Source: Pyxidicoccus sp. MSG2
GTDB lineage: Bacteria > Myxococcota > Myxococcia > Myxococcales > Myxococcaceae
Assembly (NCBI RefSeq): GCF_026626705.1
Contig: NZ_JAPNKC010000001.1
Location: forward strand, 7,520,001-7,584,000
Reading direction: 5' to 3'
DNA: 64,000 nt
Shown here piece after piece: positions 54,173 through 62,478 of the stretch. Made by a program: the position numbers and the translations under genes. Numbering within the stretch: the stretch's first letter is position 1; each line of letters starts with the position of its first letter. Under the pieces are notes generated by a model that was not told the origin of the DNA, did not search any database, and worked only from the letters and a program-made list of their open reading frames with translations.

Positions 54173-54200
54173 CGCCGCGCGCGGAGCACTGCGCGCGGCG
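54173..54200. terminator. bidirectional hairpin between convergent genes
   Basis: CGCCGCGCGC (54173-54182) and GCGCGCGGCG (54191-54200) with an 8-base loop form a 10-bp GC-rich stem between the secreted-protein gene and the kinase gene. No T-tract on either side. Confidence 0.65.
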
Positions 54201-54208
54201 GCGCGGTT

Positions 54209-56401
54209 TCACTTCCCCGTCGAACACTCCGTCGCGAGGACGCTCGCGCGGTCCGGGAAGCGCTCCGCCAGTGCGCGCTTCACCTCGTCCACCGCGGCCG
54301 CGTTGCCGGTGTGGGCGTGGAGCTGGCAGCGGGCGGTGAGGGCACGCGGGTCCTCCGGGGCGAGCTTGTCCGCCTCCTGGTAGGCGCGCTCGGCGCCCGA
54401 CGTATCTCCCTGACGGAAGAGGACGGCGCCCAGGTAGTAGTGCGCCAGGGACAGCCGCGCGTCCTTGCGAATGGCGCGCTTGAGGAGGCTGGCGGCCTCG
54501 TCCACGCGCTGCTGGCGGAAGCGCACGAAGCCCAGCTCCGCGAGGCACCGCGCGTCGTCGTCATTCTCCCGCGTCCACGCGGCCAGCACGGTGGCGGCCT
54601 CGTCCAGCCGTCCACTCTGGGAGAGGAGGCGCCCGTAGCGCGGCGTCACCTCGGCGGAGCGCGGCTTCAGCGCGTAGGCCTTCGCCAGCGCGGCCAGGGC
54701 GCCCGGTACGTCACCCTGGCGCTCGCGCAGCTCCGCCAGCGCGAGCAGGGGCCGGAGGTCCTTCGGCGCCAGCGCGGAGGCATTGTCGATGGCCCGCTCG
54801 GCCCGCTTGCCCAGGAGCAGCTCCGTGGCGGCGCGCGCTTCGAGCAGGTGCGCCTCCACGTCTTTCGGGAAGCGGGCGGTGTAGGCATCCGCCAGCTCCA
54901 GCGCCTTCGCGGGGGCTCCCGCTGCAATCAGCACGGCGCCGGCCCGGGCCAGCTCCGCGGACGTCGCGCGCGCGTCCGCGCCCAGTCCCTCCAGCGCGGA
55001 CACCTTCGCCTCGGCGGTGGGCGCGGCCTCGGCCTTCGCCAGCCGCTCGGCCGGAGCCAGCGTCGGGCGCATGCGGTACCACGCCGCTCCGCCGCCGAGC
55101 GCGCCCAGCACCAGCACCGCCGCGAGGATGGCGCCCCACCGTGAGGGCTTCCGTCCGGTGGAGGCTCCCTTCGTCACATGGGAATCGGGCGCCGCGCGCG
55201 CCGCGCCAGTCGGCGGCGCGTTGGAGGTCGCGGCGGCCTGTGGGCCCGGCGTGCCCTGCTGCTGCTGCCGCGCCGGTTCACCCGCCCGGCCCTGTACTCC
55301 AGGCACTCCGGAGACACCCGCCCCATCCGCGGGCGCTCCCTGCTCGGGGGCGGTTGGAAGCGCCGCGCCTTCCGTCCAGGCCCGCGGGCGGATGTGGCCC
55401 GGAGGCGTGCCGCCATGTGACGGGTCGGCGAGCCGGGCACGGCGCAGGGCCTGCCGCTTCGAGTCGCTGTCGGGCGGGAAGAGGGTGTCCACGTACGCGG
55501 CGAGCTGCTCGTGCGTGGCCACCTCCGCCGCGCCGCCGATGGCCTCCATCGCGTCGATGAAGGACTCGAGGCTGTCGAAGCGCGCGGCCGGGTCCCTCGC
55601 CAGCGCGGTGAGGCACACCAACTCCAGCGCCGCCGGCACGGACGGGTCGAAGGCGGTGGGCGGCTTCGGGCGCCCTTCCGCGATGCGTCCCAGCACCTCC
55701 TCCGCCGTCAGGCCCGTGAAGGGGCGCCGGCCGCAGAGCTGCTCGTAGAGCATGACGCCCGCGGCGAACAGGTCCGCGCGGTGGTCCACCTGCTTGCCGG
55801 CGATCATCTCCGGCGACATGTAGAAGAACTTCCCCTTCAGCACGCCGGGCTCCGTGCCACTGCCGAGCGCGTCCGCCTTGGCGATGCCGAAGTCGATGAC
55901 CTTCACCGCGCCATTGACGCCCACGTGGATGTTGTCCGGCGTGAAGTCGCGGTGGACGATGCGCAGCGGCCGGCCCCCCTCGTCCACGACGCGGTGTGCG
56001 GCGTCCAGCCCGCGGCACGCATCCACCAGCACGCGCAACGTGATTCCCAGCGGCACGCGCTGGCCGTGCTCCGCGGCCTCCTGGCGCAGCTCCGCGAACG
56101 AGCGCCCCTCCAGCAACTCCATGGCGATGAAGGGCTCGGTGCCCTCCATCCCCAGCTCCAGGATGGTGACGACGTTGGGGTGGTGCACCTGCGCGGTGAT
56201 GCGCGCCTCGTTGAGGAACATCTGCACGACGCGCCGGTCCGAGGCCAGGTGCGGCATCAGCCGCTTCACCGCGACCGCCGGCCCGCGCGTCCCGTCCTCG
56301 TCGATGCGCCGCCCGAGGTACACCTCCGCCATGCCGCCTGTCGCGATGCGCGCGGACAGTCGGTAGCGGCCCATCCAGTAGGGGTTCTGCTCCGGCTCCA
56401 A
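54209..56401 (-). CDS. transmembrane Ser/Thr kinase with C-terminal TPRs
   Basis: A 730-aa kinase. Glycine loop 'IATGGMAEVYLGR', catalytic Lys in 'VAVKRLMPHL', catalytic loop H-R-D-F-T-P-D-N (the Lys of HRDLKP is Thr, a variant common in myxobacterial kinases), then DFG ('VIDFGIAKADAL'), and 'FFYMSPEMIAGKQVDHR'. A Pro/Ala/Gln-rich linker (~325-415) leads to a transmembrane helix ('WGAILAAVLVLGALGGGAAW', ~425-445) and then tandem TPRs ('LLALAELRERQGDVPGALAA', 'DARCLAELGFVRFRQQRVDE', 'SLAHYYLGAVLFRQGDTSGA') exposed outside the membrane. It could sense a periplasmic ligand through the TPRs. The 479-bp gap upstream holds its promoter. Confidence 0.9.
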   Translation of the reverse strand: MEPEQNPYWMGRYRLSARIATGGMAEVYLGRRIDEDGTRGPAVAVKRLMPHLASDRRVVQMFLNEARITAQVHHPNVVTILELGMEGTEPFIAMELLEGRSFAELRQEAAEHGQRVPLGITLRVLVDACRGLDAAHRVVDEGGRPLRIVHRDFTPDNIHVGVNGAVKVIDFGIAKADALGSGTEPGVLKGKFFYMSPEMIAGKQVDHRADLFAAGVMLYEQLCGRRPFTGLTAEEVLGRIAEGRPKPPTAFDPSVPAALELVCLTALARDPAARFDSLESFIDAMEAIGGAAEVATHEQLAAYVDTLFPPDSDSKRQALRRARLADPSHGGTPPGHIRPRAWTEGAALPTAPEQGAPADGAGVSGVPGVQGRAGEPARQQQQGTPGPQAAATSNAPPTGAARAAPDSHVTKGASTGRKPSRWGAILAAVLVLGALGGGAAWYRMRPTLAPAERLAKAEAAPTAEAKVSALEGLGADARATSAELARAGAVLIAAGAPAKALELADAYTARFPKDVEAHLLEARAATELLLGKRAERAIDNASALAPKDLRPLLALAELRERQGDVPGALAALAKAYALKPRSAEVTPRYGRLLSQSGRLDEAATVLAAWTRENDDDARCLAELGFVRFRQQRVDEAASLLKRAIRKDARLSLAHYYLGAVLFRQGDTSGAERAYQEADKLAPEDPRALTARCQLHAHTGNAAAVDEVKRALAERFPDRASVLATECSTGK

Positions 56402-56880
56402 GGTGGCGTCAGTCTATGTGTAGGAACCCACCCGCGTCCTGCTCCTGTCACGCGCTGTGGTCGCTCGCCCGGCCTTCACGACCTTCCCGCACGGCACTTC
56501 TCGTGGAAACTTGCGCCGCCCCCGACGGAAGCCCACCCTGGGAGGTTGTGTGCCGTCGGGCACGCCCGGCGAATCACCTGGGGGGTGGGCGGCCCCATGC
56601 TCGTCGAGCTGGCGACCGCCATGTGGCCGTTCTCGCCATCCGGGGTCCACCTGCTTCCTCCAGCTGCCGAAGCATCACGTGTCCCGGGGGGGCATCGACC
56701 CGGAGACACACCACCGGCCGAGCCTCCTCCTACTGGCTGCGCACAGTGTTGGCGCCATTACGTGAGGTGTGGGTGCTCTACCTGCTGGCTCGCGCAATCG
56801 GACGGGAGTGCTAACGTCGGGAACCGATTCATGGCCCACGGGAGGAGGGCCCCTGACACGCACACGCTGCGTCCGGAGGG
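56402..56880. other. 479-bp divergent intergenic region
   Basis: This lies between the kinase gene (minus, starts 56401) and the SsnA-like gene (plus, starts 56881). Short open frames exist on both strands but have no convincing start or codon bias. No tRNA, repeat or clear promoter motif was found; both genes' promoters are expected here. Confidence 0.45.
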
Positions 56881-58170
56881 ATGTTGGGCACCGTCCTCAA
56901 GGGTGGTTACGTCGTCGAGCTGGAACCCGCGCACGTGGAGCGCGTGGACTTGAGAATCGAAGGAGAGCGCATCGTCGCTCGCGGACCGGACCTCACGCCC
57001 GCTCCTGATGACGAAGTCGTCGCCCTCTCCGGCAAGCTCGTCTTCCCGGGGCTCGTCAGCGCGCACCACCGCCTGCACGCGGTGCTCGGCCGCGGCATGC
57101 CGCACCCCACGGTGGAGACGTACCAGGACCTCCTCGAGAAGGTGCTCTGGCCCTACGAGAGCGCGCTCGACCTGGACGCGGTGCAGGTGGCCGGTACCGC
57201 GGGCGGGCTGGAGGCCCTCCAGTGCGGCACCACCACCGTCTGTGACTTGCACTCCTCGCCCAGGGCCGTGTCGGGCTCGCTGGTGCGGCTGGCGCGCGGG
57301 CTCCACGAGGTGGGCGTGCGTGGCGTGTTGTCCTACGCGGTGTCGGACCGCCTGGGCGCGGTGGTCCGCGAGGAGGGCCTGGAGGAGACGGTCTCCTTCG
57401 CGAAGAAGGCCAAGGGCCGCTTCCGCGGGCAGGTGGGCGCGGGGCCCTGCTTCACGCTGGGGCCGGACGGCCTGCAAGGGCTCGCCGAGGCGCTGAAGAC
57501 GCTGGGCAACGCCGGGCTGCACCTGCCGCTCGCCGAGGACCCTCTGGACGAGCGCCTCTCCACGGAGCGCTACGGCGCCTCGCCCGTGGCGCGGCTGCTG
57601 GAGGCGGGCCTCCTGTCACCCAAGAGCCAATTGGCGCACGTGGGCCACCTGGAGTGGGCGGACCTGGCGCAGGTGATTGCCACCGGCGCGTGGATTGTCC
57701 ACACGCCCCGCTCCAACCAGGGGTTGGAAGTGGGCTACGCGCCCGCGCTGAAGTTCGGTCACCGCGCCACGCTCGGCGTGGACGCCGTGTCCGCGGACCT
57801 CTTCGCGGAGGCGCAGGCGGCGTACCTGCGCTCGCGCGAGGCGGGGCAGCCCATCGACGTGCTGCGCTACCTCGCCAACGGCCACCGGCTGGTGTCACAG
57901 CTCTTCGAGACGCCCGTGGGCCCCATGCGCGAGGGCGCGCTGGCGGACCTGCTCATCCTCGACTACCTGCCGGCCACGCCGCTCACCGCGGAGAACCTGG
58001 CGTGGCACGTGGTGTTCGGCCTGGGCAGCCGCCACGTGGAGGCCGTCATGGTGGACGGCGTCTGGCGCATGTGGGCGCGCCGGCCGCTGTCGGTGAATCC
58101 CACGGTGGTGGCGGAGCAGGCCCGCGAGGCCGCCGCGGCGGTGTGGGCACGCCTGGCCGAAGCGAAGTAG
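56881..58170 (+). CDS. SsnA-like amidohydrolase, metal site degenerate
   Basis: A 429-aa member of the SsnA branch of the amidohydrolase superfamily. Diagnostic stretches are 'GGLEALQCGTTTVCDLHSSP', 'IVHTPRSNQGLEVGYA', 'LGVDAVSADLFAEAQ', and the C-terminal 'ADLLILDYLPATPLTAENLA'. Several metal ligands are changed: the first H-x-H reads H-H-R ('PGLVSAHHRLH'), the His of H-x-H-A/V-A-E-D is Pro ('LHLPLAEDPLDE'), and the H-A-P-F region reads 'GAGPCFTLG'. The later His ('LAHVGHL') and Asp ('LGVDAV') remain. It may be catalytically impaired or bind metal differently. ATG 56881 starts the family. The selenoperoxiredoxin gene starts nine bases after its stop. Confidence 0.78.
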   Translation: MLGTVLKGGYVVELEPAHVERVDLRIEGERIVARGPDLTPAPDDEVVALSGKLVFPGLVSAHHRLHAVLGRGMPHPTVETYQDLLEKVLWPYESALDLDAVQVAGTAGGLEALQCGTTTVCDLHSSPRAVSGSLVRLARGLHEVGVRGVLSYAVSDRLGAVVREEGLEETVSFAKKAKGRFRGQVGAGPCFTLGPDGLQGLAEALKTLGNAGLHLPLAEDPLDERLSTERYGASPVARLLEAGLLSPKSQLAHVGHLEWADLAQVIATGAWIVHTPRSNQGLEVGYAPALKFGHRATLGVDAVSADLFAEAQAAYLRSREAGQPIDVLRYLANGHRLVSQLFETPVGPMREGALADLLILDYLPATPLTAENLAWHVVFGLGSRHVEAVMVDGVWRMWARRPLSVNPTVVAEQAREAAAAVWARLAEAK

Positions 58171-58179
58171 ACTCTCCGC

Positions 58180-58698
58180 ATGCTCATTCCAGTGCTCGTC
58201 GCGGGCCTCTTCAGTGGGGCCATTCCGCAGGCGGGTGACACGGCGCCGGACTTCACCGTGAAGGACACGGCCGGCAACGTGTACACCCTGTCGGAGATGG
58301 TGAAGCAGGGGCCCGTCATCGTGGCCTTCTTCCCCAAAGCCTTCACAGGTGGTTGAACCCGCGAGCTCTCGGCGTACCGGGACAGGTACTCGGACATCGA
58401 GAAGCTCCACGGCCAGGTCCTGGCCGTCAGCATGGATGACGCGGAGACGCTCGCGCGCTTCAAGGCCGAGCTGAAAGCACCGTTCCCCTTCATTCCCGAC
58501 CCGAAAGGAGAAGTCGTGGCGGCGTATGACGTGAAGATGCCGCTGCTCTCCGTGCCCAAGCGGTTCACGTTCGTCATCGGCGAGGGACGGAAGATTCTGA
58601 AGGTGGAGACCGGCAGCGACGCCATCGACCCGAATGGAGCGATTGTGTCGTGCCCCCTGCGCAAGCCTTCGGCGGCGCCGGACGCCGGGACGAAGTAG
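58180..58698 (+). CDS. selenocysteine-containing peroxiredoxin (in-frame TGA)
   Basis: A 172-aa peroxiredoxin read through an in-frame TGA at 58354-58356 (residue 59). The family motif P-x3-T-x2-C is present as PKAFTGG-U-T: the TGA occupies the peroxidatic cysteine position exactly. Upstream, 'AGDTAPDFTVKDTAGNVYTL' is the canonical start of AhpC/TSA proteins; downstream, 'TRELSAYRDRYSDIEKLHGQ', 'VLAVSMDDAETLARFKAELK', 'PFIPDPKGEVVAAYDV' and 'PKRFTFVIGEGRKIL' (catalytic Arg) continue in the same frame to the TAG at 58696. The N-terminal MLIPVLVAGLFSGAIPQ may be a weak signal or membrane segment. It lies nine bases after the SsnA-like gene and is followed by a SECIS-like hairpin within the gene. 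Confidence 0.85.
58357..58392 (+). promoter_or_regulatory. candidate bacterial SECIS element
   Basis: Seventeen bases after the TGA, GTACC (58374-58378) pairs with GGTAC (58385-58389) around a GGGACA loop; adjacent bases could extend the stem imperfectly. A small hairpin with GG at the start of its apical loop, about 22 bases past the TGA, matches the form of bacterial SECIS elements bound by SelB. Not yet tested by folding. Confidence 0.6.
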
Positions 58699-58702
58699 GG
58701 CC

Positions 58703-59584
58703 TCAGGCCTGGCGAGTGGTGGAGGCCCGCCACTCGCGCAGCACCCAGAGCTGCGCGGCCACCATCGCCGCGGTGACGAGGAACATCACCCACGTCATCG
58801 CGGACGCGTACCCGATGCGCAGGTACTCGAAGCCGTTCTCGTAGATGTAGAGCGGCAGGAAGGTGGTCGCGTAGCGCGGCCCGCCCTGGGTGATGACGAG
58901 CGCCGGGACGAAGGTCGTCTGCAGGCTCACCACCACGTCGCGCGCGGCGAGCAGCACCAGCGTGGGCGCCATCAGCGGCAGCGTCACCCTGCGGAAGACG
59001 GTGAGCGCGCTGCCGCCCTCCAGCTCGCACAACTCATACAGCTCCTCCGGCAGCTCGCGCCGCGCGGCCAGCAGCACCACGAACACCTCTCCGAGCTGGA
59101 AGACGGTGAGCGCCACCAGCGCCCCGCGCGCGCCCCAGGGCGTGAGCAGCCACCCGCCGCCCGTCACGCCGGCCGCCTTCAGCGCCAGCGCCAGCGGGCC
59201 GTACAGCGGGTTGAGCAGCCACAGCCACAGCAGCGCATAGGCGATGTCCGGCACCACCGTGGGAAGGAACACCGCCGCCCGTGCCAGCCGGCCGCCCCGG
59301 TGCAGCAGCAGCGCCAGTCCCAGTGCCACCGCGAGGCGCAGGGGCACCGCCAGTCCGGCGAAGAGCAGCGAGTTGCCCAGCGCCGTCCAGAAGAGCGGGT
59401 CGTTCCACATGCGCGCGAAGTGCGCCACGCCCACGAAGCGCGGGGCGCTCAGCGCGTCGTACTCGGTGAAGGCGAAGCCCAGCGAGAGCAGCGCGGGCAC
59501 GCCCACCAGCAGCGCCGCCGCCGCGAGGAACGGCGCCGCCAGCCAGAGCATCGCTTCCCTCCCGCGAGGGGGACGTCCCTTCAT
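58703..59584 (-). CDS. sugar ABC transporter permease (MalF type)
   Basis: A 293-aa inner-membrane permease of the carbohydrate uptake-1 family. Six hydrophobic segments are visible, e.g. 'MLWLAAPFLAAAALLVGVPA' and 'LALTVFQLGEVFVVLL'-like (actual 'VALTVFQLGEVFVVLLAARR'). The EAA loop reads 'ELYELCELEGGSALTVFRRV' then TLPLM, the contact site for the ATPase. It starts with ATG 59584, overlapping the binding protein's stop by four bases (ATGA), so the operon runs permease-binding protein-permease. No ATPase gene is present; MalF/MalG-type importers can share one encoded elsewhere. Its stop is four bases from the convergent selenoperoxiredoxin gene. Confidence 0.88.
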   Translation of the reverse strand: MKGRPPRGREAMLWLAAPFLAAAALLVGVPALLSLGFAFTEYDALSAPRFVGVAHFARMWNDPLFWTALGNSLLFAGLAVPLRLAVALGLALLLHRGGRLARAAVFLPTVVPDIAYALLWLWLLNPLYGPLALALKAAGVTGGGWLLTPWGARGALVALTVFQLGEVFVVLLAARRELPEELYELCELEGGSALTVFRRVTLPLMAPTLVLLAARDVVVSLQTTFVPALVITQGGPRYATTFLPLYIYENGFEYLRIGYASAMTWVMFLVTAAMVAAQLWVLREWRASTTRQA

Positions 59585-61026
59585 GGGGCTCCGGCGTCCG
59601 GCCTCGGCGCCGAGTCGAGGATGCCCTGCACGGCCTCATTCACCTCCTGGCCGAGCGTGTTCACCTCGTCGCGCTGGCGCAGCAGCCGCTTCATGGAGCC
59701 ACCGGCCTCCTGCCCGGGCCGCACGGTGGTGGAGTCCGCCTGCGTCAGCTTCGTGCCCCCGGGCGGCACCGTGTAGAACCACTCCTCGACGATGACGTCC
59801 GCGCGCGTCTCCACCTCGTTCCACACCGGCACGTTGGGCAGCCGGCGGATGATGGGGATGGAGTCCAGGAAGACGCGGGCCGAGGCGGGACGCTGGTTCG
59901 GGTCCAGGAACGCGGGCCCTTCCGCCACGGCCCGCAGCGACGGCACGGTGCGTCCGCTGCTCGCCAGCAGCTCCGCGCCCGTCGGGCCCAGGGCGAACTC
60001 CACGAAGCGGAAGGCGGCGTCCTTCACCTTCGACGCGCGCGACATGCAGAAGCCGTCCGAGTGCAGCACGGTGGCCTTCTGCTTGTGCCGGGGCAGCGGC
60101 GCCACGTCCCAGTCCAACGCTGGCACCTCGCGCAGCGTGGGCACCAGCCGGCGGCTGTTGAGGTGCATGCCCAGCCGCCCTGCCGCGAAGCGCGCCTCGG
60201 CGTTCTCCGACTTCGCCTCCTCCAGCGTGGGCGTCACCTTGAAGACGCGCTGCAGGCGCAGGACGTAGCGCAGCGCCTCCTGCGCGGGCGGGGTGAGCAG
60301 CTCCAGCTGTCGCGGGTCATTCACGTCATTCACCAGCTCGCCGCCCGCCTGCCAGATGAACGGCGCCAGGCGGGACAGGTTCGGGTCGAAGGCCAGCCCG
60401 TGGAGGTCGGTGCGCCCGTCACCGTCCTCGTCGCGGGTGAGGGCCTGCGCGGCCTTGCGGAAGTCGTCCCAGTTCCAATCCGGCGTCGGTGGTGGCACGC
60501 CCAGCTTCTTGAAGAGGCCGCGGTTCCAGTAGACGACGAGGCTGGAGACGTTCTGCGGGATGCACTCCAGCGTGCCCTCTTGGCGGAAGGCCTCCATCGC
60601 CTGCGGGTAGAAGTCCTGCTCCTTGAGGACGGTGCTCTTCTGCATGCGGGGGCCCAGCGGCTCCAGCACGTCCTTGGCGGCGAACTGGCCGAAGCGCCGG
60701 TAGTTGAGGAGGAAGAGGTCGGGCGGGGTGCCACCGGAGAAGGCGGTGGTGAGCTTCGCCATGTGGTCCTTCTGCTTGCCGATGGGGACCAGGCGCACCT
60801 TCACGTCCGGGTTCTTCGCCTCGAAGGCGGTGATGAGCTGGCGGTAGCCCGCGACTTCGGCCGGGTCCCCGAAGAGCTGGAGCGTCACCTCGGTGGTTGG
60901 CGCGGCGGGGGCGCTCGCGTCCACGGCCTCCGGGGCCTTCGTCGTCGGTTCCTCGCGCTTGCAGCCGCTCAGCCACGTCAAGCCCGCCAGCGCGAGCGCC
61001 GCGGTCCACCTCATCGTCCGAGCCAT
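59581..61026 (-). CDS. extracellular sugar-binding lipoprotein of the ABC importer
   Basis: A 481-aa type 1 solute-binding protein. It begins MARTMRWTAALALAGLTWL and has lipobox LSGC, so it is anchored to a membrane. The fold is that of carbohydrate-binding proteins: 'VTLQLFGDPAEVAGYRQLIT', 'LTTAFSGGTPPDLFLLNYRR', 'ECIPQNVSSLVVYWNRGLFK', and 'GRLGMHLNSRRLVPTLREVP'. The 'DEDGDGRTDLHG' segment resembles a calcium loop. It overlaps the upstream permease gene by 16 bases and the downstream one by four. The substrate is unknown; oligosaccharides or sugar alcohols are typical of the family. Confidence 0.88.
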   Translation of the reverse strand: MARTMRWTAALALAGLTWLSGCKREEPTTKAPEAVDASAPAAPTTEVTLQLFGDPAEVAGYRQLITAFEAKNPDVKVRLVPIGKQKDHMAKLTTAFSGGTPPDLFLLNYRRFGQFAAKDVLEPLGPRMQKSTVLKEQDFYPQAMEAFRQEGTLECIPQNVSSLVVYWNRGLFKKLGVPPPTPDWNWDDFRKAAQALTRDEDGDGRTDLHGLAFDPNLSRLAPFIWQAGGELVNDVNDPRQLELLTPPAQEALRYVLRLQRVFKVTPTLEEAKSENAEARFAAGRLGMHLNSRRLVPTLREVPALDWDVAPLPRHKQKATVLHSDGFCMSRASKVKDAAFRFVEFALGPTGAELLASSGRTVPSLRAVAEGPAFLDPNQRPASARVFLDSIPIIRRLPNVPVWNEVETRADVIVEEWFYTVPPGGTKLTQADSTTVRPGQEAGGSMKRLLRQRDEVNTLGQEVNEAVQGILDSAPRPDAGAP

Positions 61027-61850
61027 CCGCTTCCCCTCTCCTCGCCAAGGAACATGCGCTGCGCGCCCAGGAAGGCGAGGACGGCGGGCAGCGTGACGAC
61101 CACGGCACCGGCGAGCAGCACGGGCCACTGCGTGGAGCCGAGCAGCTCCAGCGCGTGCAGGGCGAGGGGCGCGGTGAGCGCGTCCTCCCCACTGAGGTAC
61201 AGCAGCGGGTCGATGAAGTTGCGCCATGACAGCGCGAAGGCCAGCAGCGCCACCGAGGCGGTGGTGGGCCGCACCAGCGGCAGGGCGATGGAGCGCCACA
61301 GTCGCACGGGGCCAGCGCCTTCGAGTCGCGCGGCCTCGAACAGCTCCGGGGGCAGGCGCCGGAAGGCCACCGCGTAGAGGAGCACGAAGAGGGGACTGCC
61401 GCCCATCAGCGCCGGGGCCACCAGCGGCACGGGCGTCCCGGTGAGGCCGAGCACCTTGAAGACGGCGAAGCGTGCCAGCCACACGGCGGTGCCGGGCACC
61501 ATCTCCAGCAGCAGCACCGTGCCGGCCAGCGTCCGCCAGCGCCACCCGTTGGACTGCGCCAGGGCCAGTCCCGCCCAGGAGGCGGTGATGACGCTCAGCG
61601 GCACCATGAAGGCCGCAATCAGCACGGAGTTGAGGAGCGCGCGGCCGAAAGGCACCAGGGTGAAGGTGGCGGCGTACGCGGCCAGCCCGGCGCCCTGCGG
61701 TATCAACTCCACTCCACGCGGAGGCGGCAGGCCCGGAGGGCGCAGTGAGCCGGTGAACATCACCACCAGCGGCGCGAGGAACACCACGACCAGCACCCCG
61801 ATGAGGAGCGCTCGGGACGACGAGCGGAGGAGTCGGGCGGGAGGCGGCAT
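61011..61850 (-). CDS. sugar ABC transporter permease (MalG type)
   Basis: A 279-aa inner-membrane permease: 'LLIGVLVVVFLAPLVVMFTG' starts the helices and the EAA loop is 'LFEAARLEGAGPVRLWRSIA' followed by LPLVRP. The C-terminal 'LAGAVVVTLPAVLAFLGAQR' and RMFLGE resemble MalG. It is the first gene of the importer operon, followed by the binding protein (16-base overlap). ATG 61850 (MPPPARLLRSSSRA) is chosen because the frame beyond it is unrelated. As above, the ATPase is missing. Confidence 0.85.
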   Translation of the reverse strand: MPPPARLLRSSSRALLIGVLVVVFLAPLVVMFTGSLRPPGLPPPRGVELIPQGAGLAAYAATFTLVPFGRALLNSVLIAAFMVPLSVITASWAGLALAQSNGWRWRTLAGTVLLLEMVPGTAVWLARFAVFKVLGLTGTPVPLVAPALMGGSPLFVLLYAVAFRRLPPELFEAARLEGAGPVRLWRSIALPLVRPTTASVALLAFALSWRNFIDPLLYLSGEDALTAPLALHALELLGSTQWPVLLAGAVVVTLPAVLAFLGAQRMFLGEERGSGWLGR

Positions 61851-61965
61851 CGCGGGGCGCCCATTCGTGCGTACGGGTGCCGCGCCGTCAAGCCGGAGAT
61901 GCGGGACGTACCGATGGAACGGTAGGGTCTGGACGGGAAGGCAACACGCTGACGAGGAACCCCGG

Positions 61966-62424
61966 ATGCCGAGCAAACCGAAGGCGAAGACGCCCGCCAG
62001 TCGAAAGCCTCGCGAAGGAGAAGCGGAGGGCTCGGGGGGTTCCCAGACGGACCCCGCGGTCATCACGTTCCTGCGTGATTTGGAGCATCCGCTGAAGAAG
62101 GAACTCGAGGCCGTGCGGCGGCTCATCCTCGCCGTCAGCCCCGAGATTCGCGAGGGCCTCAAGTGGAACGCGCCGAGCTTCTACACGACGGAGCACTTCG
62201 CGACCTTCAACCTGCGCACCCCGGACCGCATCCGCCTCATCCTCCACACGGGCGCGAAGACGAAGGACACCGCGAAGACGGGCGTGAAGGTCGACGACCC
62301 GGCCGGCCTGCTGGAGTGGCTCGCGAAGGACCGCTGCCTCGTGACGTTCAATGACGCGAAGGACATCCAGGCCCGGGGCGCCGCGCTGCAAGGCGTCCTG
62401 CGCGAGTGGATGAAGTGGCTCTGA
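61966..62424 (+). CDS. DUF1801 domain protein
   Basis: A 152-aa protein with a basic N-terminal tail (residues 1-27, Lys/Ser-rich) and a DUF1801 fold. Recognisable are 'PLKKELEAVRRLILAVSPEI', 'EGLKWNAPSFYTTEHFATFN', 'RIRLILHTGAKTKDTA' and 'ALQGVLREWMKWL'. The family (YdhG/YdeI-like) has no settled function. A ribosome site GACGAGGAA precedes ATG 61966. It diverges from the permease gene. Confidence 0.85.
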   Translation: MPSKPKAKTPASRKPREGEAEGSGGSQTDPAVITFLRDLEHPLKKELEAVRRLILAVSPEIREGLKWNAPSFYTTEHFATFNLRTPDRIRLILHTGAKTKDTAKTGVKVDDPAGLLEWLAKDRCLVTFNDAKDIQARGAALQGVLREWMKWL

Positions 62425-62478
62425 CGTCCGCGCCTGTGCCCCCGGCGCTGTAGTGGATGGACGGAAGGCGCGAGTCTC

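Noticed and set aside
56402..56880. Small open frames in the gap before the SsnA-like gene
   Set aside because: No plausible ribosome site or codon bias; probably promoter sequence only.
58180..58698. Reading the TGA in the peroxiredoxin as a nonsense mutation (pseudogene)
   Set aside because: The TGA sits precisely on the catalytic Cys of a clean frame with a hairpin after it; chance placement is unlikely.
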